NCBI RefSeq assembly: GCF_000093085.1
Contig: NC_014219.1
Location: 1,302,001 to 1,366,000 of the forward strand
Reading direction: 5' to 3'
Source: [Bacillus] selenitireducens MLS10
Lineage (GTDB): Bacteria > Bacillota > Bacilli > Bacillales > Salisediminibacteriaceae
Length of the DNA: 64,000 nucleotides
Positions 18,088-26,500 of the stretch are shown here, one piece after another. The notes under the pieces were generated by a model. The model made no database searches. It was not told the DNA's origin and was given only the letters and a program-made list of their open reading frames with translations. Positions within the stretch are counted from its first letter, which is position 1; each line of letters opens with the position of its first letter. The position numbers and the translations under genes were made by a program.

Positions 18088-19866
18088 ATGGCAACAGATA
18101 AGTTGATTAAAGGAAGCATGTTTTTACTTGAAGAGACGTCTTATGAAGACGTGTTTACACCGGAGGATTTTTCTGACGAGCATAAGATGATGGCGAAGAT
18201 GACCCAGGATTTCGTCAATGAAAAGGTGAAGCCGGAGCTTGAGTTTATCGAGCAGCATGAATTTGACCGGTCGGTCAGACTGATGAAAGAAGCCGGAGAA
18301 CTCGGTCTTCTCGGTGTGGACGTGCCTGAAGAGTACGGCGGACTTGAACTCGATAAAATCAGTTCCACGATCATTACGGAGAAATTCGGACTTGGCGGAT
18401 CGTTCTCCCTGACGCACGGCGCGCACGTCGGAATCGGTTCCCTGCCCATCGTTTACTTCGGCACTGAAGAACAGAAGAAGCAGTACCTGCCGGATCTGGC
18501 CACGGGTGAACGCATCGCAGCCTACGCGCTCACAGAGCCGACGTCAGGCTCCGACGCCCTCTCCGCGAAAGCGACAGCGAAGCTGAATGAAGAAGGAACC
18601 CACTATATCCTCAATGGAGAAAAGCAGTGGATCACAAATGCCGGATTCGCCGACGTTTTCGTTGTCTATGCCAAGATTGACGGCGAACAGTTCTCCGCCT
18701 TTATCGTGGAAAAGGACCATGAAGGCGTGTCAGTCGGACCGGAAGAGAAGAAAATGGGGATCAAAGGATCCTCAACCCGTACGCTGATTTTGGAAGACGC
18801 TGTAGTACCGAAGGAAAACCTTCTCGGAGAAGCAGGCAGAGGCCACGTTATTGCCTTTAACATTTTGAACCTGGGCCGCTTTAAACTCGGTGTCGGCTGC
18901 GTCGGCGGAGCAAAGCGTGCTGTGGAAATTTCTGCAGCCTACGCCAATGAGCGTAAGCAGTTTAACATGCCGATTTCAAAGTTCACGTTAATCCAGAAGA
19001 AACTCGCGGAAATGGCAGCGAAAACGTACGCGCTTGAAAGTACGATCTACCGTACTGCGGGTCTGATTGACAAAGGCTTCGACGAACTTTCGGATGAGCA
19101 GAAAAAAGACGGAAAACTCGTCGGGAAAGCCATTGCAGAATACGCAGTGGAGTGCTCCCTGAACAAGTTCTTCGGATCCGAAGCCCTCGATGAAATCGTA
19201 GACGAAGGTGTTCAGATCCACGGCGGTAACGGCTTTATGATGGAATATGAAATTGAAAACATGTACCGGAACTCCCGTATCAACCGAATCTTCGAAGGAA
19301 CGAATGAAGTCAACCGCATGCTCGTTCCTGGTACGCTCTTGAAGATGGCGATGAAAGGCGAACTGCCGCTTCTTGAGAAGGCATCAGGCCTTCAGGAAGA
19401 ACTCATGATGATGATGCCTGAGGAAGTGGGCGATGAGCCGCTTGAACAGGAACGTTATCTCCTTCAGAATGCGAAGAAAATCTTCCTGATGATTGCCGGT
19501 ACGGCGGCACAGAAATATGGTGAAAAGCTTCAGAAAGAGCAGGAGCTCCTCGCAAACGTGGCGGATATCGTGAGTGAAATTTACAACATAGAATCCATGG
19601 TTCTCCGCACGGAAAAAGCGATGGCAAGAGACGGTGCAGATAAGTCCGCACAGAAGCTTCTCATGACACAAGTGTACTCTCAGGAAGCATTCAATAAGAT
19701 CGAAGCGTTCGCGAAAGAATCCCTCGTTGCCCTTGATGATGGTGACGGCCTTCGTACGATGCTTTCCATCCTGAAGAAGCTTACCCGTCATACACCGATC
19801 AACATGATCGCAAAGAAGCGGGAACTCGCTGCAAAAATCATTGAAGAAGAGCGATACGTCCTGTAA
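18088..19866 (+). CDS. fadE: Acyl-CoA dehydrogenase
   Basis: FAD enzyme of the first beta-oxidation step. At 592 residues it belongs to the long FadE type of Bacillus, with the core acyl-CoA dehydrogenase fold plus a C-terminal extension of roughly 180 residues. Motifs: YALTEPTSGSDALS (FAD/substrate), GEKQWITNAGFADVF, ILEDAVVPKENLLGE, and the catalytic-Glu region IFEGTNEVNRML. RBS AAAGGAGG. A strong hairpin terminates the operon about 95 nt downstream. Confidence 0.95.
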   Translation: MATDKLIKGSMFLLEETSYEDVFTPEDFSDEHKMMAKMTQDFVNEKVKPELEFIEQHEFDRSVRLMKEAGELGLLGVDVPEEYGGLELDKISSTIITEKFGLGGSFSLTHGAHVGIGSLPIVYFGTEEQKKQYLPDLATGERIAAYALTEPTSGSDALSAKATAKLNEEGTHYILNGEKQWITNAGFADVFVVYAKIDGEQFSAFIVEKDHEGVSVGPEEKKMGIKGSSTRTLILEDAVVPKENLLGEAGRGHVIAFNILNLGRFKLGVGCVGGAKRAVEISAAYANERKQFNMPISKFTLIQKKLAEMAAKTYALESTIYRTAGLIDKGFDELSDEQKKDGKLVGKAIAEYAVECSLNKFFGSEALDEIVDEGVQIHGGNGFMMEYEIENMYRNSRINRIFEGTNEVNRMLVPGTLLKMAMKGELPLLEKASGLQEELMMMMPEEVGDEPLEQERYLLQNAKKIFLMIAGTAAQKYGEKLQKEQELLANVADIVSEIYNIESMVLRTEKAMARDGADKSAQKLLMTQVYSQEAFNKIEAFAKESLVALDDGDGLRTMLSILKKLTRHTPINMIAKKRELAAKIIEEERYVL

Positions 19867-19960
19867 GCACTATGTGATACTGTTTACCAATTTGGGGCAC
19901 TTCCCCTGCTCCAAAAAATATAGTCTTTCTTTCCTTCAGAAAGGCATACTTCTCTCTCAC

Positions 19961-19991
19961 GAAGAACCCTGCTCATCGAGCAGGGTTCTTC
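19961..19991. terminator. Terminator hairpin after fadE
   Basis: Perfect 14-bp inverted repeat GAAGAACCCTGCTC/GAGCAGGGTTCTTC around ATC. It lacks a long T-tract, so termination may be incomplete. Confidence 0.6.
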
Positions 19992-20073
19992 ACTTTCCCT
20001 GCAGATTAGTGGCATTGTGCAAAGGGATGCGTTACGATAAATGTGAATCACCACAATCAAAGGGGGAAACGGC

Positions 20074-20430
20074 ATGAGCCTGACAATGTATCATTACCCG
20101 CAGTGAGGGAATTCGAGAAAAGCCAAGGCTTGGCTTGAAGAACAGGGATTTGATCTGGAGTTACACAACATCGTCAAAGAGACGCCGTCAAAGGAGACGC
20201 TGAAGGAGCTTCTTGACACAAGCGGTATGCCGCTGAAAAAGTTTTTTAATACGAGCGGAAAGAAGTACAGGGAGCTCGGCATGAAAGACAAGATGGCCGA
20301 TTCTTCTGAAGAGGAACTGCTCGAGATTCTGTCATCGGACGGTATGCTGATCAAGCGCCCGCTTGTAACGGATGGCAAACAGGTGACGGTCGGGTTTAAA
20401 GAAGACATGTTTGAAGAAGCCTGGGGATGA
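20074..20430 (+). CDS. yusI: YusI-type ArsC/Spx-family thiol-redox protein with in-frame TGA at the catalytic Cys codon (selenoprotein candidate)
   Basis: Thioredoxin-fold protein of the ArsC/Spx/YffB superfamily. ATG 20074 (RBS AGGGGG) gives MSLTMYHYPQ, then TGA at 20104-20106, then GNSRKAKAWLEEQ and a fully conserved frame to the stop at 20428-20430: 118 codons with codon 11 = TGA. Relatives have Cys here (YPKCGTCRKA in YusI, CxxS in ArsC), so the TGA replaces the active-site Cys and gives U-G-N-S. The rest shows no decay (KKFFNTSGKKYREL, SSDGMLIKRPLVTDG). Position between fadE and gcvH matches B. subtilis yusI. A hairpin 19 nt past the TGA fits a bacterial SECIS. Most likely read as selenocysteine; alternatives are a Cys-inserting UGA suppressor, a recent nonsense mutation, or a sequencing error. 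Downstream there is no start with a good RBS. Confidence 0.75.
20120..20136 (+). other. SECIS-like hairpin downstream of the yusI TGA
   Basis: AAGCCA (20120-20125) pairs with TGGCTT (20131-20136) around the loop AGGCT. The loop begins 19 nt after the TGA and has a G among its first two bases. Both agree with the general bacterial SECIS model as I remember it (apical loop about 16-37 nt from UGA, G early in the loop). It lies within coding sequence, as bacterial SECIS elements do. Confidence 0.5.
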
Positions 20431-20513
20431 AAAAGGGAATTATGTTTCCCTTTCCCCCTGATTTTATAGTAAAATAGAAATGTAGTAACATACATAGAAC
20501 TGGAGGGGATTTC

Positions 20514-20900
20514 ATGAGTTTACCGAAGGATCTGAAATATTCTGCTGAACATGAATGGGTGAAGCAGGAAGACGGTAAAGTGAGAATCGGGATCACGGAT
20601 CATGCGCAGTCTGAGCTTGGTGATATTGTATTCGTTGAATTGCCGGAGGTCGGTGATGAAATTGAAGTAGAAGAACCGTTTGGGAGCGTTGAATCTGTCA
20701 AGACGGTCTCTGAGCTTTACGCACCGGTCACGGGAAAAGTTGTGGAAGTGAACGAAGATCTTGAAGATTCGCCTGAGTTCGTGAATGAATCACCTTACGA
20801 GAAAGCCTGGATGATTGTTGTTGAACCTTCTGATGAGGGTGAACTCAGTCAGCTCATGGATGCTGATGCTTACGATAAGCTGATCAGTGAAGAGAAGTAA
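20514..20900 (+). CDS. gcvH: Glycine cleavage system H protein
   Basis: Lipoyl carrier of the glycine cleavage complex and, in Bacillus, an obligatory relay for lipoic acid. 128 residues. The lipoylated Lys63 lies in [15 protein letters not shown]; the fold signature [20 protein letters not shown] is intact. RBS GGAGGGG. The gene is solitary, as gcvT/gcvP are not in this window, and is placed as in B. subtilis next to yusI. Confidence 0.96.
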   Translation: MSLPKDLKYSAEHEWVKQEDGKVRIGITDHAQSELGDIVFVELPEVGDEIEVEEPFGSVESVKTVSELYAPVTGKVVEVNEDLEDSPEFVNESPYEKAWMIVVEPSDEGELSQLMDADAYDKLISEEK

Positions 20901-20910
20901 GAAGTCAGGG

Positions 20911-20938
20911 AGCTCCCATCAACGGGGGCTTCTTTTTT
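20911..20938 (+). terminator. Terminator of gcvH
   Basis: AGCTCCC/GGGGGCT stem (one U-G) with a 6-nt loop followed by TCTTTTTT. Confidence 0.75.
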
Positions 20939-21051
20939 GTGCCGTTTCAGACAAATCGGCACCGACAGCCCCTTTTCTTTTGTCCGGATATCCGCTATAT
21001 TGTTTAGAGAGACGAAAGAATATATTCTAACAGAACACAGGAGCCTGACTT

Positions 21052-22311
21052 ATGCTGATCCGATTCTTACGGGACTGGAAACACCAGTTCAAACAATACA
21101 ATCTGAATGTCCGTTTATTCCTGCTCAGCTCCATTCTGGTCCATATCGGCATGGGGATCTTTATGATCATCTACAACTACTATATACGAGAACTCGGATA
21201 TGATGACCAGATGAACGGATCGGTCATCGCCATGCAGTCGATGGCGACGGCTCTCTTACTTTTACCGGCAGGGATTCTTTCCGACCGAAAGGGCAGGAAA
21301 AAGGTGATTCTGATCGGCCTTCTTCTCGCTGCTGTCAGCCTCTTTCTGCGGGCAAGCGGGACTTCTGAATGGCTTTTGCTGTCCGGCGCCTTTATGACCG
21401 GGATGTTTATGGCAATGATCCAGGTGTCCGCGATCCCGCTCCTTGCTGAGAACTCCACCGAGAAGCAGCGGGTACATCTGTTCAGCCTCAACTTTGCCGT
21501 GATCATGTTTGCCAACGTATTCGGCAACCTGATCGGCGGGGCGTTCAGTGACCTCTTTCAGATTCTCTTTGGCATGACTGCTCTCTGGAGCATCCGGGCA
21601 ACGCTATTAATCGGTGCGGTCTTCTTTTTCGCAGCACTCATTCCGGTTTTAAAGATTCGGGAGGAACGGAAATTGGAATCGAAGACGGTGCAGGACCGTT
21701 CTTTTAAGAAGCTCTTTCGAACCAATAAAGACGGATTGAAAATCATCCTTCTCTTTGCCGGTGCGCAAATTCTCATCGGTTTCGGCTCCGGCCTTGTTAT
21801 TCCGTATCTGAATTTGTACTTCGTTGACCGCTTTGAAGCGAGTCATACAATGGTGGGACTCATCCTCTCTTCCGGTCAGGCGATGACGGCTGTGGCACTG
21901 ATGATCGGACCGGTCGTTGTCAAACGCATCGGAGAAGTGAAAGCGGTGGTCTTCTTTCAGCTCGCATCGATCCCGTTTCTCTTACTGACGGCGTTTACTG
22001 AAATACTCTGGCTGGCGGTATTCGGTTTTCTCTTCCGGCAGGCGCTGATGAATGCCGGGAACCCGATACAGATGTCGCTGATGATGAGAAGTGTCAATGA
22101 TAATATGAAGGGGCTCGCAAATTCTGTAGGCCAGGCAGTTTTCCAGCTCGGTTGGGCTGTGATGGGACCGGTTTCCACGACGATCGTGGTCGTGTACGGA
22201 TCTTACTCAGGCTATGCCATCGTTTTTTCAATTACAGCCGTTCTCTATGTCATTGGTACATTATACTTTTATTTTGTGTTTCGTAACCGTATAAAACCGT
22301 TGGAGGACTGA
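21052..22311 (+). CDS. MFS transporter
   Basis: Twelve-helix major facilitator permease, 419 residues. The loop 2-3 signature is GILSDRKGRKKVILIG; the middle cytoplasmic loop is basic (KIREERKLESKTVQDRSFKKLF). ATG 21052 follows CAGGAG. It stands alone. Substrate cannot be read; the pattern resembles drug- or sugar-efflux MFS of Bacillus. Confidence 0.85.
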   Translation: MLIRFLRDWKHQFKQYNLNVRLFLLSSILVHIGMGIFMIIYNYYIRELGYDDQMNGSVIAMQSMATALLLLPAGILSDRKGRKKVILIGLLLAAVSLFLRASGTSEWLLLSGAFMTGMFMAMIQVSAIPLLAENSTEKQRVHLFSLNFAVIMFANVFGNLIGGAFSDLFQILFGMTALWSIRATLLIGAVFFFAALIPVLKIREERKLESKTVQDRSFKKLFRTNKDGLKIILLFAGAQILIGFGSGLVIPYLNLYFVDRFEASHTMVGLILSSGQAMTAVALMIGPVVVKRIGEVKAVVFFQLASIPFLLLTAFTEILWLAVFGFLFRQALMNAGNPIQMSLMMRSVNDNMKGLANSVGQAVFQLGWAVMGPVSTTIVVVYGSYSGYAIVFSITAVLYVIGTLYFYFVFRNRIKPLED

Positions 22312-22401
22312 AGGTCAAAAAAACCGACAGTTTTCCTTTGACACCGGAGGTCCGGCGTGCTAAGATACTCATCAAGACTTAAAAAACTGAATGTATCATT
22401 T

Positions 22402-22576
22402 CTTATCCAGAGCGGCGGAGGGACTGGCCCTATGAAGCCCGGCAACCATCACGAAAGTGGAAGGTGCCAATTCCAACAGAGCGTATTCGTACGCTTTGAC
22501 AGATAAGAGACAGGACCGGTTTTTTTGGAACCAGACCTTTCTGCTTATCTGCATGGTGAGCGGAAAGGTTTTTTTG
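22402..22576 (+). promoter_or_regulatory. SAM-I riboswitch (S-box) with terminator, upstream of metNPQ
   Basis: The core CAGAGCGGCGGAGGGACTGG and the block ATGAAGCCCGGCAACC are diagnostic for the S-box. P1 is CTTATC (22402-22407) with GATAAG (22502-22507). The terminator stem is ACCTTTCTGCT/AGCGGAAAGGT (22535-22569) followed by a T run. CAGATAAG (22500-22507) can instead pair with CTTATCTG (22544-22551), the antiterminator. With SAM bound P1 forms and transcription stops; low SAM permits methionine uptake. Confidence 0.95.
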
Positions 22577-22706
22577 TTTTTTTGAGAGCGCCCGGCGACT
22601 TCTCGAGTTTTTTTCAGCCACAAGGGACAACCGACAGGTGTCATACCGGTTTAAAACTGAGTATACATATAAAAATAGATTGTTTTACAGTGAGAGGGTG
22701 AAACGC

Positions 22707-23732
22707 ATGATTGAGTTAAAGCAGTTGAAGAAATACTTTCCGACCGCAACCGACACGATCAAAGCCGTTGATGATATCAATCTGACCATTGAAAAAGGGC
22801 AGATCTACGGCGTGATCGGCTACAGCGGCGCGGGGAAAAGTACGCTGATCCGTCTGTTGAATCAGCTGGAGACCCCGACTTCGGGTGAAGTGACGATTGA
22901 CGGGAAGACGATCAGCCGGATGAGAAAACAGGAGCTGAGAGAAGCGAGACAGGAAATCGGCATGATTTTTCAGCATTTTAATATCCTCTGGTCACGAACT
23001 GTCGCGGAAAATATTGCATTTCCCCTTGAGATTAACGGGACATCGAAGGAAGAGCGGGAGAAGCGGGTGCAGGAGCTGGTCGATCTCGTCGGGCTGAAGG
23101 GCCGGGAGGATGCGTATCCATCCCAGCTTAGCGGTGGACAAAAGCAGCGGGTCGGCATTGCCCGTGCCCTTGCGAACAATCCGAAAGTGCTCTTGTGTGA
23201 TGAAGCCACATCGGCACTCGACCCGAAAACAACCGATGCCATTCTCGATCTCCTGGTCGATATCAACAACAAGCTTGGGCTCACGATCGTGCTGATCACC
23301 CATGAAATGCATGTCATTCGAAAAATCTGTCACCGGGTAGCCGTGATGGAGAGCGGTAAATTTGTTGAGGAAGGCCCTGTACTCGATGTGTTCCGCCGTC
23401 CGAAAGAAGCGATGACAAAGGAATTCGTCAAGCAGATCCTCGAACCGGAAGATACGGAAGAGGCGGTGGAACATCTCTTCGCCGAGACGAATCTCAGCAC
23501 CGTTTACCAGCTGACGTTCACAGGCAATGACGCGAAGAAACCGCTCATCACATCGATTGTCCGTCAGTTCGATGTCTCGGTGAACATCCTGCAGGGGAAG
23601 CTCTCACAGACACAGAACGGGACATACGGGACTTTGTTTGTTCAGATTGACGGAACGGATGAGCTGATTGAAGAGGTGCTCTCTTTTATCAAAGAGCGAG
23701 ATGTGTTGGTGGAGGTGGTGCATCATGATTAA
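22707..23732 (+). CDS. metN: Methionine ABC transporter, ATP-binding protein
   Basis: ATPase of the methionine importer, 341 residues from ATG 22707 (RBS GAGAGGGTG); a longer frame to 22638 overlaps the leader and lacks an RBS. Walker A GYSGAGKST (39-47), Q-loop FQHFN, signature LSGGQKQR, Walker B VLLCDEATSALDP, H-loop ITHEMHV. The C-terminal about 95 residues form the NIL regulatory domain that binds methionine and inhibits transport. It overlaps metP by 8 nt. Confidence 0.95.
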   Translation: MIELKQLKKYFPTATDTIKAVDDINLTIEKGQIYGVIGYSGAGKSTLIRLLNQLETPTSGEVTIDGKTISRMRKQELREARQEIGMIFQHFNILWSRTVAENIAFPLEINGTSKEEREKRVQELVDLVGLKGREDAYPSQLSGGQKQRVGIARALANNPKVLLCDEATSALDPKTTDAILDLLVDINNKLGLTIVLITHEMHVIRKICHRVAVMESGKFVEEGPVLDVFRRPKEAMTKEFVKQILEPEDTEEAVEHLFAETNLSTVYQLTFTGNDAKKPLITSIVRQFDVSVNILQGKLSQTQNGTYGTLFVQIDGTDELIEEVLSFIKERDVLVEVVHHD

Positions 23733-24408
23733 TACACTCATTGGCGGGATCCTGTTTCCGAATGTGAACTGGGACCGCATGTTTGATGCCACCTATGAAA
23801 CGATGTATATGTCGGTGGTTGCCCTGGCATTCACCTTTGTGTTTGGGATTTTACTCGGTCTGTTGCTGTTTTTGACGGACAGAGGGCAACTTTGGGAGAA
23901 CAAGGCCGTCAACATCATCGTGGCAGCGTATGTCAACATCTTCCGCTCCATTCCGTTTATTATCCTGCTTGTGCTGTTGATTCCGTTCACCCGGATGCTT
24001 CTCGGTACATTTCTCGGCCCATCCGCAGCTTTGCCGGCACTGATCATCGGTGCAGCACCTTTTTATGCAAGGCTTGTGGAGATTGCCCTGAGGGAGATTG
24101 ACAAAGGCGTTATTGAAGCGTCGAAGGCAATGGGCGCGAATCATCGTCAGATTATTTTCAAAGTGCTGCTGCCTGAATCCATGCCGGCACTCGTATCGGG
24201 AATTACCGTTACAGCGATTGCTCTTGTCAGCTATACGGCGATGGCAGGTGTCATCGGAGCAGGGGGCCTCGGGAACCTGGCCTATCTCGAAGGCTTTCAG
24301 CGGGGCAATCCGGACGTCACACTTTTGGCCACCATCATTGTGCTTGTTATCGTGTTTGCCTTTCAATACATCGGCGATACGATTACAAATAAATTAGATA
24401 AGCGATGA
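23725..24408 (+). CDS. metP: Methionine ABC transporter, permease
   Basis: Membrane subunit of the methionine importer (MetI/MetP), 227 residues with five predicted helices and the ABC-coupling EAA motif EASKAMGANHRQIIFKVLLPESMP. The start ATG overlaps the end of metN (ATGATTAA). Confidence 0.93.
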   Translation: MINTLIGGILFPNVNWDRMFDATYETMYMSVVALAFTFVFGILLGLLLFLTDRGQLWENKAVNIIVAAYVNIFRSIPFIILLVLLIPFTRMLLGTFLGPSAALPALIIGAAPFYARLVEIALREIDKGVIEASKAMGANHRQIIFKVLLPESMPALVSGITVTAIALVSYTAMAGVIGAGGLGNLAYLEGFQRGNPDVTLLATIIVLVIVFAFQYIGDTITNKLDKR

Positions 24409-24427
24409 CAGAAAGGGGTTTGTCGAC

Positions 24428-25240
24428 ATGAAAAAGAAGATTCAAGGAACAGTTGTTGGAGGACTTGCAGTGGGAATGCTTGCTGCCTGCGGAGGCGGAG
24501 ATGATGAAACACTGGTGATTGGGGCATCAAATATCCCGCATGCAGAAATTCTCGAATTCGCCGAGCCTCTATTGGAAGAGGAAGGCGTATCGATTCAAAT
24601 CGAAACGTACCAGGATTACGTGATACCAAACGAAGCTCTTCACGAAGGCGAACTGGATGCGAACTACTTCCAGCACGTCCCGTACCTCGAGTCTCAAATT
24701 GAAGATCACGGCTATGATTTTGTTAATGTCGGAGGTATTCATATCGAGCCGATCGGGGTTTATTCGCAGGATTACGGAAGCCTTGACGAACTCCCGGAAG
24801 GTGCTACGTTCATTATTTCAAACTCTGTTGCGGACCATGGCCGTATTTTGATGATGCTTGAAGCGGAAGGATTGATTACCCTTGCAGATGGAGCCGGGAT
24901 CAGTGCAACCATTGATGATATCGCAGAGAATCCGAACGACTTCCAATTCAATGCAGATGTGGATGCCGGTCTCCTCGCTTCTGCTTATGAGAACAATGAA
25001 GGAGACGCGGTACTGATTAATTCAAACTATGCCCTCGATGCAGGACTTAGCCCGCTTGAGGACGCGATCGCCCTTGAAGATGCAAGCCTTGATAATCCAT
25101 ATGTGAATGTTATTGCCGTCAACGCAGGTGATGAGGATGATGAGCGTATTCAGACACTTTACAGCGTGCTGACATCAGAGGAAGTCCGTGACTTCATTCT
25201 TGATGAGTATGACAATGCTGTTGTTCCGGTCACCCAATAA
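24428..25240 (+). CDS. metQ: Methionine-binding lipoprotein
   Basis: Substrate-binding component of the NlpA/MetQ family, 270 residues. The lipoprotein signal ends GMLAAC with lipidated Cys21, followed by a Gly/Asp-rich linker. Family features include ANYFQHVPYLESQ and VINSNYALDAG-like segments. It is the last gene of the S-box operon, 19 nt after metP. Confidence 0.94.
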   Translation: MKKKIQGTVVGGLAVGMLAACGGGDDETLVIGASNIPHAEILEFAEPLLEEEGVSIQIETYQDYVIPNEALHEGELDANYFQHVPYLESQIEDHGYDFVNVGGIHIEPIGVYSQDYGSLDELPEGATFIISNSVADHGRILMMLEAEGLITLADGAGISATIDDIAENPNDFQFNADVDAGLLASAYENNEGDAVLINSNYALDAGLSPLEDAIALEDASLDNPYVNVIAVNAGDEDDERIQTLYSVLTSEEVRDFILDEYDNAVVPVTQ

Positions 25241-25251
25241 AGCCGTAACCG

Positions 25252-25280
25252 AGCATCCTTCACTTGAAGGGTGCTTTTCC
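25252..25280 (+). terminator. Terminator of metNPQ
   Basis: AGCATCCTTCA/TGAAGGGTGCT stem (one T-G) followed by TTTCCTTT. Confidence 0.75.
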
Positions 25281-25413
25281 TTTAATTACCAGCTCATTTA
25301 GAGGAATCCGGTGCAATCATGAGAATATGTCTGTAAATTTATCTCTCACTGTTGTCAGATAATTCAGAGGGGACAAATAAAAGCTGACCCTTACACAGCG
25401 GTTTGTATGCTTG

Positions 25414-25442
25414 TTGGACAGAAATCTGACAAATGATATACT
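25414..25442 (+). promoter_or_regulatory. Sigma-A promoter of the small gene at 25.5 kb
   Basis: TTGGAC (25414-25419) and TATACT (25437-25442) with a 17-nt spacer. A start near 25449 gives a leader of about 50 nt before the small coding region. Confidence 0.5.
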
Positions 25443-25499
25443 TACTTTTGTAAGAAATCCTCACAACGATGAGGCAAATTCCAGAAAGGACAGTGATTC

Positions 25500-25691
25500 A
25501 TTATCCATCCGATTAAAACAACTCATACTGGTGAAATGGAAAAAGCCATGCACCAAAGCCATGGAATTGGTTATGCCGAGTACAACCAGAACCTTGACGA
25601 GCGGTTACGCGTGGAACAAGAGCGTGACAAGGAGTACAGCAAGAGTAACAGCATGGTTGACGAACTACAGCGCCAAGTCCATGCGGGGTAA
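25500..25691 (+). CDS. Small charged protein, 51-63 aa, unusual start
   Basis: A short frame ending at TAA 25689-25691 encodes MEKAMHQSHGIGYAEYNQ and a coiled-coil-like tail rich in Glu, Arg and Lys (NLDERLRVEQERDKEYSK). With ATG 25536 it is 51 residues, but that ATG has no RBS. A good RBS, AGAAAGGA at 25483-25490, is placed correctly for an ATT codon at 25500, which would give 63 residues; ATT starts are rare but known (infC). A promoter upstream and a strong terminator downstream bracket it as its own transcript. Function unknown. Confidence 0.45.
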   Translation: MIHPIKTTHTGEMEKAMHQSHGIGYAEYNQNLDERLRVEQERDKEYSKSNSMVDELQRQVHAG

Positions 25692-25718
25692 TGAATACTG
25701 ACCGCTTTGACGAACGTG

Positions 25719-25766
25719 AAAAAAACAGACCTGATTCGCTTATTCAAGCGTTCAGGTCTGTTTTTT
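25719..25766. terminator. Strong bidirectional terminator
   Basis: AAAAAACAGACCTGA pairs with TCAGGTCTGTTTTTT with a further inner CGCT/AGCG helix. It serves the small plus-strand gene and the convergent GGCT-like gene. Confidence 0.85.
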
Positions 25767-25777
25767 AATGTACCGAA

Positions 25778-26500
25778 TCAGGTTGTTGGGTCTTTGAACG
25801 CCCCGCGGATTTCACTGTTGATCTGTGCGCGAAAGGCCGTGTTTTGCAGAAGTTCCTGAATAAAATCGTCCAAGGTCCATTCAGGGGCACACGTTTCGTT
25901 GATCAATGTGAGGATCTCCAATTGGTTCATTGCATGGAAGCGGCGATTATTCGCTCCTGCATCCTTGAGGGCGACCGGTGCACCGTCGATATGGAAGACG
26001 CCCGCCATGGAGCGGTAGGTATGGATGCCTTCGATGGATAAGGAGGGGATATGCGCAGTCACAAGCCCCTCATCAAAGGGGATATATTCATAAATCAGTC
26101 CAACGGCCTCAGTGCGGTGCATGATCTGAAGCTGATCGTCCGTGAGATACGTGATGAAGACCTCAGCATTGGTCCCGGGTGAAGGCGTAATCGTTGCCGG
26201 AATGGAGCCGTATGGAACGATAAATGGGCTGTGCACCACATCCGTATCTCGGATTGTCGCTTTAATGACGGGGATAACCTCTCCGAATTCCCCCAGATAA
26301 TCGCCGAATTTCCGTTTTAATTGATAGGGTGCGCAGTTTGAACCATAGGCAAGAACAGGAGTTCGTTTGTGTATCATGGAGGACAATTCGCTGATGGATC
26401 CGAGAGATGCCTCTCCATCAGCTGCATAAAGAAAAGAGTCCGATGGAGACGGGAACGGATAACTTTTGGCAAAGATTAAAGGATCGTTAAGGAATGGCAT
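25778..26500 (-). CDS. GGCT-like (gamma-glutamylcyclotransferase-fold) protein
   Basis: 240 residues. The segment PVLAYGSNCAPYQLKRKFG (about residues 48-66) matches the YGSN substrate loop of the gamma-glutamylcyclotransferase/AIG2 fold. I cannot find with confidence the catalytic Glu that family enzymes need. Its ATG overlaps the diguanylate cyclase stop by one base (TAATG), so translation is coupled. No signal peptide. Function uncertain. Confidence 0.6.
   Translation of the reverse strand: MPFLNDPLIFAKSYPFPSPSDSFLYAADGEASLGSISELSSMIHKRTPVLAYGSNCAPYQLKRKFGDYLGEFGEVIPVIKATIRDTDVVHSPFIVPYGSIPATITPSPGTNAEVFITYLTDDQLQIMHRTEAVGLIYEYIPFDEGLVTAHIPSLSIEGIHTYRSMAGVFHIDGAPVALKDAGANNRRFHAMNQLEILTLINETCAPEWTLDDFIQELLQNTAFRAQINSEIRGAFKDPTT

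Noticed and set aside
25411-25701. 96-aa plus-strand frame before the GGCT-like gene
   Set aside because: Ser/Thr-rich composition unlike a real protein; another frame of the same stretch has an RBS and protein-like composition.
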